A stretch of DNA of 32,428 nt, from contig JAURNP010000066.1 of assembly GCA_030830105.1 (NCBI GenBank), positions 1 through 32,428 of the forward strand, written 5' to 3'. The notes below the pieces were generated by a model, which was given only the letters and a program-made list of their open reading frames with translations, searched no databases and was not told where the DNA came from. Below, in pieces: positions 1-7,636 of the stretch (positions are counted from its first letter, which is position 1; every line of letters starts with the position of its first letter). This DNA is from Rhodothermales bacterium. Its GTDB lineage: Bacteria; Bacteroidota; Rhodothermia; Rhodothermales; UBA10348. A program made the position numbers and the translations under genes.

Positions 1-666
1 CAGGTCTTGCGTCTCAACACCGAAAAGACCGCTCTGGAGAATCGCGATACGTATGGCAAGGCCTTTCTCCAGGTGACCAATCTTTGGACCCATTCGGATG
101 TGGTCAAAACATTGGTCTTCAGCAGGCGGCTTGCCAGCGTGGCCAGCACCTTGATGGAAGTTGAAGGGGTCCGCCTCTATCACGACCAAGCTCTCTACAA
201 AGAGGCTGGCGGAGGATATACGCCCTGGCATACCGATCAGTATTACTGGCCCTTGGCCTCGCAAGCCTGTATCACAGCCTGGATTCCTTTGCAGGAGACT
301 TCCCTGGAAATGGGCGCCCTGGAATACGCGGCTGGAAGTCATACCCTTGAAATTGGACGAGACCAACCTATCAGCGACAAAAGCGAGGCGCTCATTCATG
401 CAGCGCTCTCCGAGGCAGCAGTGCCGATAATCGCCGAGCCCTTCAGTCTGGGAGAGGTCGGATTCCATGCAGGATGGCTTTTTCACAGGGCGGCACCGAA
501 CACTACGTCCAAGCCACGTAAAGTGATGTGCGTCATCTATATGGACCGCGACATGCGGCTCAAGGAGCCTTCCAATAATCACCAACGACTGGATTGGGAG
601 GTCTGGTGCCCGGGATCGCAGGTCGGCGACATCATTGATACACCACTTAATCCGGTCCTGGTCTAG
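1..666 (+). CDS. Phytanoyl-CoA dioxygenase (PhyH) family protein, 5' end cut off
   Basis: The frame is open from the first base, so the gene begins upstream of the window; the TTG at 7 is an internal codon rather than a convincing start. The protein looks like a non-haem Fe(II)/2-oxoglutarate-dependent oxygenase of the PhyH family. The HxD metal motif is seen in TPWHTDQYYWPL (HTD) and the distal histidine in HAGWLFHRAAPN, with the family pattern ACITAWIPLQET...MGALEYAAGSH between them. The visible 221 residues are shorter than a usual PhyH protein of about 270-290, which fits loss of the N-terminus. The substrate cannot be inferred: family members hydroxylate lipids, amino acids, osmolytes or antibiotics. 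It converges on the kinase gene that ends at 770; the 103-base gap has no clear terminator. Confidence 0.85.
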   Translation, partial: QVLRLNTEKTALENRDTYGKAFLQVTNLWTHSDVVKTLVFSRRLASVASTLMEVEGVRLYHDQALYKEAGGGYTPWHTDQYYWPLASQACITAWIPLQETSLEMGALEYAAGSHTLEIGRDQPISDKSEALIHAALSEAAVPIIAEPFSLGEVGFHAGWLFHRAAPNTTSKPRKVMCVIYMDRDMRLKEPSNNHQRLDWEVWCPGSQVGDIIDTPLNPVLV

Positions 667-769
667 ACGATCGTCAACACCAGCTTATTCTGAGCAGGTG
701 GAAGTGCATTATTGCAGGCCAACCCAAGGGTTTGCGCGCCCTCTGGCTTGATCGGATCAACAGACTCAA

Positions 770-1810
770 TCAGGAGGGGGCTTCCGTGCTATGTCCGGAA
801 GCGCTAGACGTCGCCTCACGCTGCTTGGCCGGTCGCGGCAAGGGAGCGGCAGGCGATGCCGTGGCCTTCGAAGCGATAGCACCTTCGAAAACGACAACGA
901 ACGTCGTTCCTTCACCAGGTGTGCTGGCTACTTCGATGCGGCCATTCATTTTCTCTACAATGCGTGACGTGACGGCAAGCCCCAATCCGCTGCCTTCAGC
1001 GGGACGATCTGCGCCCATGTGTTCTTGTCGGAATTCGTCGAAAAGCATGGGAACGAAGTCCTCTGATATTCCGACGCCGGAGTCCTCCACGGTGAATCGC
1101 AGATCCTGCGCATCGGGCCCCAGCATGACAGAGATGAATCCGGTTTCAGTGAACTTGATAGCATTTCCCACCAGATTATTGACCACCGTTTCAAGACCCT
1201 TCTGATCCAGAACTACGTGCATGGTATCTGGCACTTCAACGCGGAATTCCAACTCTTTCTTCGCCGCCAGCGGCCTGAGCATACGTAACGACTCCATGAC
1301 AATCTGACCTGCATTGTGAGTCTCCATCGAGAACGCAGCCTTGTCCGCCTGCAGGCGGGAGAGGTCGAGCACGGAATTGATCGTGCTCATAAGACGCTTC
1401 CCTGCAGACTGAATATGCATGGCAAACTCCTGTCGCTCATCATCGAGCTCCTCTTCCAGCACCTGCGCAAATCCGATGATACCCGAGAGAGGAGTCCGGA
1501 TTTCGTGCGTCATGTTGGTCAGGAAGGCGGTCTTGAGTCGGGCCATTTCCTCAGCGCGGTCACGCTCAGCAATCAACTCCTCATTATGGCGCTGTCGCTC
1601 CAAATGATGTTCGTGCTGCTGAAGGGCGATCGAAAGAAGGTCGGCAACGTCGCGAATGACCTTCAGGTATTCCTCGTCGAAGTGGGTCACGTCGGTGTGG
1701 CCTACATGCAAGGCTCCGGCCACGGATTCTCCAGCTGTCAAAGTCACCCGGCAGTAGCTCTGAATCCCGCGGTCAAGGACATGATTCTCGATGGGGAAGC
1801 GCTCAGACAT
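770..1810 (-). CDS. Sensor histidine kinase, C-terminal part (half GAF, HisKA, HATPase); second piece of a split gene
   Basis: This frame opens in the middle of a GAF domain (GIQSYCRVTL...AGALHVG...FDEEYLKVIRDVADLL, residues about 14-63). A helical linker follows, then the HisKA dimerisation segment with phospho-accepting H102 (FLTNMTHEIRTPLSG), then the HATPase domain with N box (NNLVGNAIKFTE), G1 (DSGVGI) and G2 (GSGLGL). The last 40 or so residues are a low-complexity Ala/Pro/Ser tail. No receiver domain and no adjacent response regulator are seen. Its ATG overlaps the end of the upstream frame by eight bases. The first half of the GAF domain is in that upstream frame, so the two pieces are almost certainly one kinase gene read with a shift at the A5 run near 1811-1815. 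If the break is real, this piece would lack the membrane anchor. Confidence 0.9.
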   Translation of the reverse strand: MSERFPIENHVLDRGIQSYCRVTLTAGESVAGALHVGHTDVTHFDEEYLKVIRDVADLLSIALQQHEHHLERQRHNEELIAERDRAEEMARLKTAFLTNMTHEIRTPLSGIIGFAQVLEEELDDERQEFAMHIQSAGKRLMSTINSVLDLSRLQADKAAFSMETHNAGQIVMESLRMLRPLAAKKELEFRVEVPDTMHVVLDQKGLETVVNNLVGNAIKFTETGFISVMLGPDAQDLRFTVEDSGVGISEDFVPMLFDEFRQEHMGADRPAEGSGLGLAVTSRIVEKMNGRIEVASTPGEGTTFVVVFEGAIASKATASPAAPLPRPAKQREATSSASGHSTEAPS

Positions 1811-2948
1811 TTTTGTTCAAATTGCGGGCAACAAAGAGCCCCTTCCTGAATGGCCGGTGCCAATCGAGAGGGATATGTCCGTCATCGTTAGACGCCCCCA
1901 GTCTATTGCCCGATTCTGATTTCACGACAACAACACCGTCATCGTAGTTGATCTGAAGGACCGAAATCCGGTCAGCGTTCAACAGCTCCTGTAATTCCTT
2001 TACGGCGTGACCCAAAATATCTTCCAGTGTCTCCTCGTCCACAATCTTTCGTTCGATCCCATTCAGCATCCGGAGCCGGCGGGTTGTTCTTCTGAGGGTC
2101 TTCTGCGTAATCGTCTTTTCTTCGACTTCCTTCTCCAAACTCTTCTTCTGCCGTTCCAGGTCCTTAAAGGCCGACTCCATGGTCGTCTCCAGAAGGGACT
2201 TGTAGCGTTCCTCACTCTGTTTAAGCTCTGCCTCCTTCTCCTTCTGCGAATGAACCTCGCTCTCAAGAGTGCCTTTCTGATGAGCCAGTTCTCGCCGTGT
2301 CTTGCGAAGTTTAGACATACTCGCTTCCAGCACATGGAAGCGACCGATGGAGGCCATTAGGAACATGGCCACGGCAAGCATGGCCCACCCAGCCATTCTT
2401 AGCAATCGAGCATCCCGTTTCAATCCCGCGTTCATCGGAATCCGCTCAAATCCAACATACAGATAGCCCCGGAAGACTGGTGAGGCTAGTTCGTACCCAA
2501 AACGATGCGTATTGAGCGTTGCCCCGGTGTTGTTGAACATCTCTGGAAACTGGAAAGCCGCGCGATGTGCGCCAACTGGGTTGTATGCTGAAATTATGGC
2601 CCCGGTTGAATCACTGATCACCAGATAGGCCAAGTGATCCAACACACGCACAGACCCAACGAAGCTTGAGACCGCTATGGAATCGGAGCCCGAGGACAAC
2701 ATGACATCTTCAAACTGCCGCACTATCCGGTTACTTTTCTCCTCTGCATCAATCTCAGAAAACGCCTGAAGATGGTCATGAGAAGAGAACATGAACCAGA
2801 AGCTGACGCCCACAAGTGCCGCACACACGAACCCAAGAAAGGCCGTGTGCCCGTGTAGTATCGGTATGAATCGGTTGATCCGCATGTAAGAGAATCGGAG
2901 TTGTACCCGTGAAGAGTCCTCCTTGTCGGTATCGGCAACTATTGGCAT
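1803..2948 (-). CDS. Sensor histidine kinase, N-terminal membrane sensor part; first piece of a split gene
   Basis: The protein has a membrane segment at about residues 33-55 (TAFLGFVCAALVGVSFWFMF), an extracytoplasmic sensor region of roughly 130 residues, and a second membrane segment at about 185-203 (GWAMLAVAMFLMASIG). A long charged coiled coil follows at about 205-290, then the first half of a GAF domain (TLEDILGHAVKELQELLNAD). It ends abruptly at FVARNLNKNV inside the GAF fold, and the remainder is in the overlapping frame 770-1810. The start is uncertain: the ATG at 2948 has no good ribosome-binding site, and an in-frame ATG at 2885 (MRINRFIPIL) would leave a short cytoplasmic tail before the first membrane segment. 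It is divergent from recJ. The signal sensed is unknown. Confidence 0.85.
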   Translation of the reverse strand: MPIVADTDKEDSSRVQLRFSYMRINRFIPILHGHTAFLGFVCAALVGVSFWFMFSSHDHLQAFSEIDAEEKSNRIVRQFEDVMLSSGSDSIAVSSFVGSVRVLDHLAYLVISDSTGAIISAYNPVGAHRAAFQFPEMFNNTGATLNTHRFGYELASPVFRGYLYVGFERIPMNAGLKRDARLLRMAGWAMLAVAMFLMASIGRFHVLEASMSKLRKTRRELAHQKGTLESEVHSQKEKEAELKQSEERYKSLLETTMESAFKDLERQKKSLEKEVEEKTITQKTLRRTTRRLRMLNGIERKIVDEETLEDILGHAVKELQELLNADRISVLQINYDDGVVVVKSESGNRLGASNDDGHIPLDWHRPFRKGLFVARNLNKNV

Positions 2949-3025
2949 GCCCTAAGTCCGTCAGACATTTTAAATGGCCGTATATTGACGAGTGTCGTCT
3001 CGTGGAAAGGAAGATTAGGGTGGGT

Positions 3026-4762
3026 ATGAAGCGTTGGAATATCAAACCAGTGGAGGATTCGGAGGCAGTAAAAAGCCTTCAAAGGTCCCTGAATGACCTG
3101 CCCCATCCGCTTGCCCGTGCCTTGGTCTTGCGCGAAATCGAAACACTCGAAGAGGCTCGTTCCTACTTCCGCGACGGTCTTGATACGCTCCATAATCCGA
3201 GCCTGTATAAAGGCATGGACCGAGCAATAAATCGCATCCTTCCGGCCATCACCAATGGCGATCGTATCACGGTCTATGGCGATTATGATGTGGATGGAAC
3301 CACTTCGACCACCTTGCTGACCCATTATCTGCGCAGCGTGGGAGCAACGGTGCAGTTTTTTATCCCCGATCGATTCAAGCACGGGTATGGTCTGAGTCGG
3401 CAAGGCTTGGATGCGGTTCATGCACTTGGCACAGATCTGATCATCGCGCTGGATTGCGGGGTCACTGCCGTAGAAGAGGCTGCCTTGGCTCGAGAACGCG
3501 GCATGGACCTGATTATCTGTGATCACCATACTCCGCAGGACGAGTTACCCGATGCGGTTGCCGTTCTCGATGCAAAGCGCGAGGACTGCACGTACCCATT
3601 CAAGGAATTATGCGGATGCGGCGTAACCTTCAAACTTGTCCGCGCGATTCAAAAAGCACTTGGTAAAAACCCGGATGACGTTCTGCACTATCTGGATCTT
3701 GTAGCGGTAGCAACGGCCGCCGATATGGTCCCGCTACATGGTGAGAATCGCATCCTGCTTCGTGAAGGACTCAAACAACTGCGCTACCGGCCCCGCCTTG
3801 GACTACGCATGCTGGCAGATCAAGCCGGCGCCAGACTCAGTGAGGCTACTGCAAGGTCGATTGTGTTTTCGCTCGGACCTCGCATAAATGCCGCCGGACG
3901 CCTGGGAGACGCGGCACGGGCGGTCAATCTGTTACTGGCAGATGATCAGATCGAGGCCACCGCTCGAGCCCGGCAACTTGAGCGACTCAACGACGAACGT
4001 CGAGCACTCGATCGTGAGACACAAAAACAAGCATTTACTCAAGCTGATCGGTTTCTGGCTGGTCGGGAGCGCCACGCCGTAATTCTCCACCACCCGGATT
4101 GGCACCTTGGCGTGATAGGTATTGTGGCCAGTCGGCTGGTAGAACGTCACTATCGTCCGGCAATCATGCTGGCAACCTCGGGAAAAGTGATCAAGGGCAG
4201 CGCTCGTTCGGTGGCCGGGATCAATATCTTCAATGCGCTGACTTCTTGCGCAGACCTTTTGGTCGAATTCGGGGGGCACGACTTCGCTGCCGGATTGACA
4301 TTGAAGCCTGAAAACCTCCCGGCCTTCATAGAGCGATTCGATAAGGCTGTTAGGGAGGTTGTATCGGAAGACACGCTGGAGCCGAGTGTAGATGTCGACG
4401 CCGAAATGAGGCTCTCTCAACTGGACGATCGCTTCTGGGCCGTGCTTAAGCAGTTCGAACCATTTGGACAGGACAATCCAGCTCCCGTATTCGTGGCGCG
4501 GAATCTCGATATCATGGGTCCGGTGGCCGGCGTCGGAAAGAAGCGGGACCACGTCAAGTTTTCAGTGGGTGAACGTGGATCGTCTCACCCGGTGCGCAAT
4601 GCAATCGGCTTCGGACTTGGTAAATACCTGCCTGAATTGTCGGAGGCCCAAGCCACCCAACAGCCCATCGACCTGGCATTTTCCATTGAGGAGAATACCT
4701 GGAATGGCCGGACCAGCTTGCAGCTGAATGTGGTAGACATCCGTACAGAAGGGCCTGAATAG
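3026..4762 (+). CDS. recJ: Single-stranded-DNA-specific exonuclease RecJ
   Basis: RecJ is a 5'-3' single-strand DNA exonuclease used in recombination and mismatch or base-excision repair. The DHH-family motif I (VYGDYDVDG, DYDVDG at residues 86-91) and the DHH motif (CDHHTP, DHH 166-168) are visible. So are the DHHA1 region (GVIGIVASRLVERHYRPAIM, KGSARSV, FGGHDFAAGLTL) and a C-terminal OB-like region. I chose the ATG at 3026, giving 578 residues, the usual length. The frame is open back to 2909, but that would add 39 residues unlike RecJ and run into the divergent kinase gene. A purine-rich stretch (GGAAAGGAAGATTAGGG) lies before the ATG. The gap 2949-3025 should carry both divergent promoters. 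Confidence 0.95.
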   Translation: MKRWNIKPVEDSEAVKSLQRSLNDLPHPLARALVLREIETLEEARSYFRDGLDTLHNPSLYKGMDRAINRILPAITNGDRITVYGDYDVDGTTSTTLLTHYLRSVGATVQFFIPDRFKHGYGLSRQGLDAVHALGTDLIIALDCGVTAVEEAALARERGMDLIICDHHTPQDELPDAVAVLDAKREDCTYPFKELCGCGVTFKLVRAIQKALGKNPDDVLHYLDLVAVATAADMVPLHGENRILLREGLKQLRYRPRLGLRMLADQAGARLSEATARSIVFSLGPRINAAGRLGDAARAVNLLLADDQIEATARARQLERLNDERRALDRETQKQAFTQADRFLAGRERHAVILHHPDWHLGVIGIVASRLVERHYRPAIMLATSGKVIKGSARSVAGINIFNALTSCADLLVEFGGHDFAAGLTLKPENLPAFIERFDKAVREVVSEDTLEPSVDVDAEMRLSQLDDRFWAVLKQFEPFGQDNPAPVFVARNLDIMGPVAGVGKKRDHVKFSVGERGSSHPVRNAIGFGLGKYLPELSEAQATQQPIDLAFSIEENTWNGRTSLQLNVVDIRTEGPE

Positions 4763-4875
4763 CTCTTTTGATGTCCTTGGGTAGTACTCAGCTTCGGTAT
4801 CTGGCTACTCGAATCAGCCTGCGCTGCAGAGGGGGTGTAACATTTATTCCGGTGTCCTATCTTACCATTGGGAAC

Positions 4876-4891
4876 ACTTGTTATGACAAGT
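4876..4891. promoter_or_regulatory. Predicted operator A of the TGTCATNACA family, upstream of the YeeE genes
   Basis: ACTTGTTATGACAAGT is an inverted repeat with perfect six-base arms (ACTTGT/ACAAGT) around a four-base spacer. On the minus strand the core reads TGTCATAACA. It lies 38 bases (core to ATG) before the first YeeE gene. Four other sites in the window share the core. The TTGT-N4-ACAA form resembles operators bound by GntR-type winged-helix repressors (for example AraR, or the GT-N-TA-N-AC type of the HutC subfamily), so the GntR protein at 28876-29658 is the inferred ligand. Confidence 0.6.
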
Positions 4892-4926
4892 TAATACAAG
4901 GCGCCTCACCACCCTGAAAAACACCT

Positions 4927-5481
4927 ATGATTGACTTCATATCTCAACCCTGGCCCTGGTACGTGGCCGGGCCCCTCATCGGCATCGTCGTTCCGGCCTT
5001 GTTTTTGATCGGGGGTAAACAATTTGGCCTGTCCGAAAATCTGCGCCACGTCTGCGCGATACTCCCGGGTAAGGTTGAATTCTTCAATTACAACTGGAGA
5101 AACGGTGCCTGGAATCTCACGCTGGTTGCAGGCATCATCATCGGCGGATTCATCAGCTCGACGTTCCTCGGAAATCCAGACCCGGTTGCCATCTCTGATG
5201 CCACCAAGTCCGATCTCGCCCTGCTCGGCGTCACGCAATTTGACGGCCTGATGCCCTCGGAAATCTTCTCGTGGGAAGGCTTGGCATCCGTGCGCGGACT
5301 GATCATGATTGTCCTTGGCGGTTTCTTAGTAGGATTTGGCTCCCGCTACGCCGGGGGATGTACCTCGGGACACGCTATTTCGGGACTTGCTGATCTGCAG
5401 CTTCCCTCGCTCATTGCCGTAATCGGTTTCTTCGCTGGAGGTCTCATTGCGACCTTCTTCTTGCTCCCCATCATTCTGTAG
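4927..5481 (+). CDS. YeeE/YedE family transporter, first half (PmpA-like)
   Basis: This is a 184-residue membrane protein of the YeeE/YedE (TsuA/PmpAB) family, whose characterised members import thiosulfate or handle sulfur compounds. About four membrane segments are visible (near 10-28, 63-78, 118-138 and 160-182). The family signature is GSRYAGGCTSGHAISG, whose conserved cysteine is thought to contact the sulfur substrate. It is about half the length of a full TsuA, and the other half is the next gene, eight bases downstream. It is the first gene of the plus-strand sulfur arm and has operator A just upstream. The substrate is inferred from family and neighbours; thiosulfate, persulfide-type sulfur and sulfite are all possible. 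Confidence 0.88.
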   Translation: MIDFISQPWPWYVAGPLIGIVVPALFLIGGKQFGLSENLRHVCAILPGKVEFFNYNWRNGAWNLTLVAGIIIGGFISSTFLGNPDPVAISDATKSDLALLGVTQFDGLMPSEIFSWEGLASVRGLIMIVLGGFLVGFGSRYAGGCTSGHAISGLADLQLPSLIAVIGFFAGGLIATFFLLPIIL

Positions 5482-5489
5482 GTGACTCT

Positions 5490-5930
5490 ATGTCCGAATC
5501 GAAAAACACGATCGGCCGTCTGCTTCCCTACCTGTTGGTGGGAATCTACTTCGGCATCATCTTTACCAAATCGGAAGTGATTTCCTGGTACCGCATCCAG
5601 GAGATGTTTCGATTCCAGGCCTTCCACATGTATGGCATCATTAGCAGTGCCATCGCGGTAGCCGCCATTTCCGTGCAGATCATCAAACGAAAAGGGATTC
5701 GCGCTTTCGACGGCTCGGAAATCAATATTCCTCCTAAAGTGATGGGAAGCGGCACGCGCTATTGGTTGGGAGGCACCTTCTTCGGGCTCGGGTGGGCCTT
5801 GACGGGCGCCTGCCCGGGGCCAATGTTCGCGCTCGTGGGCAATGGCTTTCTCATCATGCTCGTAGCCATCCTCTCAGCAATCGCCGGTACGTACGCATAC
5901 GGCGTGCTCAGACCCAAGCTGCCCCATTAG
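5490..5930 (+). CDS. YeeE/YedE family transporter, second half (PmpB-like, DUF6691)
   Basis: This 146-residue membrane protein partners the gene before it. It has membrane segments at about 9-26, 45-65, 90-110 and 115-140. The cysteine-containing signature GLGWALTGACPGPMFAL mirrors the GGCTSGHA motif of the first half, as expected for two pseudo-symmetric halves of one channel. The AGGTGA just before the ATG is one of the few good ribosome-binding sites in this region, and the eight-base gap suggests coupled translation. The pair is commonly found next to persulfide dioxygenase and SQR genes, which is also the arrangement here. Transport direction is not evident from the sequence. Confidence 0.88.
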   Translation: MSESKNTIGRLLPYLLVGIYFGIIFTKSEVISWYRIQEMFRFQAFHMYGIISSAIAVAAISVQIIKRKGIRAFDGSEINIPPKVMGSGTRYWLGGTFFGLGWALTGACPGPMFALVGNGFLIMLVAILSAIAGTYAYGVLRPKLPH

Positions 5931-6020
5931 ACGTCACGGCGCTCCGGGTCCTCGTTCCCGGTCAGTGGCCTTCGCGTCCTTGTCCCACTTTTATCAAACC
6001 AACCATCCAGTAACACTACC

Positions 6021-7472
6021 ATGTTGTTCCGACAGATCTGGGACCCAAAGCTTGCCCAGTATGCCTACCTAATCGGCTGCCAGGCCACTGGTGAAGCCAT
6101 CGTCGTCGACCCAGAGCGCGATATCGACCAATACCTCGAACTCGCCGAGAAGGAAGGCGTCGAGATTATTGCAGTCGTCGATACACACATCCATGCCGAC
6201 TACCTGACCGGTATGCGCGAATTTGCCGAGCGCGGCATTCACGTGTACGCTTCCGACGAGGGCGACGCGGACTGGAAGTACGAGTGGCTCATCGGCTCGG
6301 ACTACAACCATACCTTGCTGAAGAATTGGGATGAGTTCAAGATTGGCAACATCAAACTGAAGGCAATCCACAACCCGGGACACACGCCGGAGCACCTGTC
6401 CTACTTGGTCACGGACCTTGGCGGCGGCGCCGACAAACCGATCGGCTACTGCACGGGAGATTTCGTGTTTGTTGGCGACCTTGGTCGTCCAGACCTCCTG
6501 GAATCGGCCGCCGGTGTGACCGGTGCCATGGAGCCATCAGCGCGTACGTTGTACAACTCCGTCCAGGAGTTTTTGGAGCTGGATGACTTCGTGCAGATAT
6601 GGCCTGCCCACGGTGCGGGCAGCGCCTGCGGCAAGGCGCTCGGCAGTGTGCCTTCATCCACGGTCGGCTACGAGCGTGAGTTCAACGCCGCCATCGACGC
6701 GGCCAAGCGAGGCGAGGATGTGTTCATCGAGTCCATTCTCGAAGGACAGCCAGAGCCACCCATGTACTTCGCGCGCATGAAGCGCGACAACAAGCTCGGT
6801 CCCAAAGTACTGGGAACGGTGCCCAAACCAAGGCATCTCTTCCAGGAAGACTTGAAAGCGCTCGCTGGCAACACCGAGGTCGCTGTGCTGGACACGCGCC
6901 TCGACCGCTCGGCCTTCATGGCCCGCCACCTTCCAGGTTCGCTCTATGCCGGGTTCAACAAGTCGTTCAATACGGCCGCTGGCTCAATCATCGAAGAGGA
7001 CATGCCCATCTACCTCATCATCGAGGAAGAACATGTAGATGAGGCCGTTCGCGACCTCATCCGGGTGGGCCTGGACAACATTGTTGGCTACGCGACGCCG
7101 GAGACGCTGGAAGCCTACGCTGATCACGGTGGAGAAATGGGTAGCATCCGTGAGATTGCCATCGAAGAAATTCCGGCCATGCTGGAAGCCATCGATGATG
7201 CCATCGTACTCGACGTTCGCAACGCAAGCGAACACCAGCCTGCTCACATTCCGGATTCGGCCAACATCGCTTACACCCGTCTCTGGGTCAGTCGCGATGA
7301 AGTACCCGCTGGAACCAAAATGATCCACTGTGTCTCTGGGGGACGTTCAGCCGTGTCTGCTGCACTCTTGTCCCGCCTGGGTCACGATGTGATTTTTGTC
7401 AATGGCGAATGGGATGGTTGGGTTGCCAACCCCAACAGCACCATCGTCAGCGGTGCGCCTGTAGAGGCGTAA
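6021..7472 (+). CDS. Persulfide dioxygenase-rhodanese fusion (CstB/ETHE1-like)
   Basis: A 483-residue cytoplasmic protein with three domains. The metallo-beta-lactamase domain (about 1-260) has THIHADYLTG (H56, H58, D60), HNPGHTPEH (H117, H121), CTGDFVF (D147) and WPAHG (H197). By comparison with ETHE1, H56, H121 and D147 should bind the mononuclear iron that oxidises persulfide to sulfite. A first rhodanese-like domain (about 275-365) lacks the catalytic cysteine, having YLIIEEEHVDEA where the loop should be. A second rhodanese domain (about 385-475) has the loop HCVSGGRSA with C437. This MBL, pseudo-rhodanese, rhodanese order is that of CstB, which makes sulfite/thiosulfate from persulfides. 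The gene sits between the YeeE pair and the SulP genes, so it is likely the second step of sulfide oxidation. No clear ribosome-binding site precedes the ATG. Confidence 0.93.
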   Translation: MLFRQIWDPKLAQYAYLIGCQATGEAIVVDPERDIDQYLELAEKEGVEIIAVVDTHIHADYLTGMREFAERGIHVYASDEGDADWKYEWLIGSDYNHTLLKNWDEFKIGNIKLKAIHNPGHTPEHLSYLVTDLGGGADKPIGYCTGDFVFVGDLGRPDLLESAAGVTGAMEPSARTLYNSVQEFLELDDFVQIWPAHGAGSACGKALGSVPSSTVGYEREFNAAIDAAKRGEDVFIESILEGQPEPPMYFARMKRDNKLGPKVLGTVPKPRHLFQEDLKALAGNTEVAVLDTRLDRSAFMARHLPGSLYAGFNKSFNTAAGSIIEEDMPIYLIIEEEHVDEAVRDLIRVGLDNIVGYATPETLEAYADHGGEMGSIREIAIEEIPAMLEAIDDAIVLDVRNASEHQPAHIPDSANIAYTRLWVSRDEVPAGTKMIHCVSGGRSAVSAALLSRLGHDVIFVNGEWDGWVANPNSTIVSGAPVEA

Positions 7473-7533
7473 CCAAAGGCAGCTGTCCACAGGCGCTGGT
7501 GGCGCCGGAATGTGGAAGGCTGTCCAGGGTGGA

Positions 7534-7567
7534 ACGTGGCGGCGGGCCAGCTGGCCCACCGCCACGT
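7534..7567. terminator. Near-perfect 34-base palindrome, possible terminator or attenuator
   Basis: Two 17-base arms (ACGTGGCGGCGGGCCAG and its near complement) meet with no spacer and have one C/A mismatch, which would give a very stable GC-rich hairpin in RNA of either strand. It lies in the 164-base gap between the persulfide dioxygenase gene and the first SulP gene. Only a short T run (CAATTTCCC) follows on the plus strand, so it is not a classic intrinsic terminator. Partial termination, mRNA end protection or a DNA-binding site are alternatives. Confidence 0.4.
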
Positions 7568-7636
7568 CAATTTCCCTTCGCCCTGCTCATCCGGCCCGGT
7601 CCCATTCGTAGACCCGTGGCCACTGGTTGAAGACTT

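Noticed and set aside
748-760. TTGATCGGATCAA palindrome after the PhyH-type gene, resembling an FNR/CRP site
   Set aside because: The spacer is three bases rather than four, and it lies between two convergent gene ends where a promoter is unlikely.
2909-3025. Longer N-terminus for RecJ and overlap with the divergent kinase
   Set aside because: The extra 39 residues are unlike RecJ, and the ATG at 3026 gives a normal length and clears the divergent promoter region.
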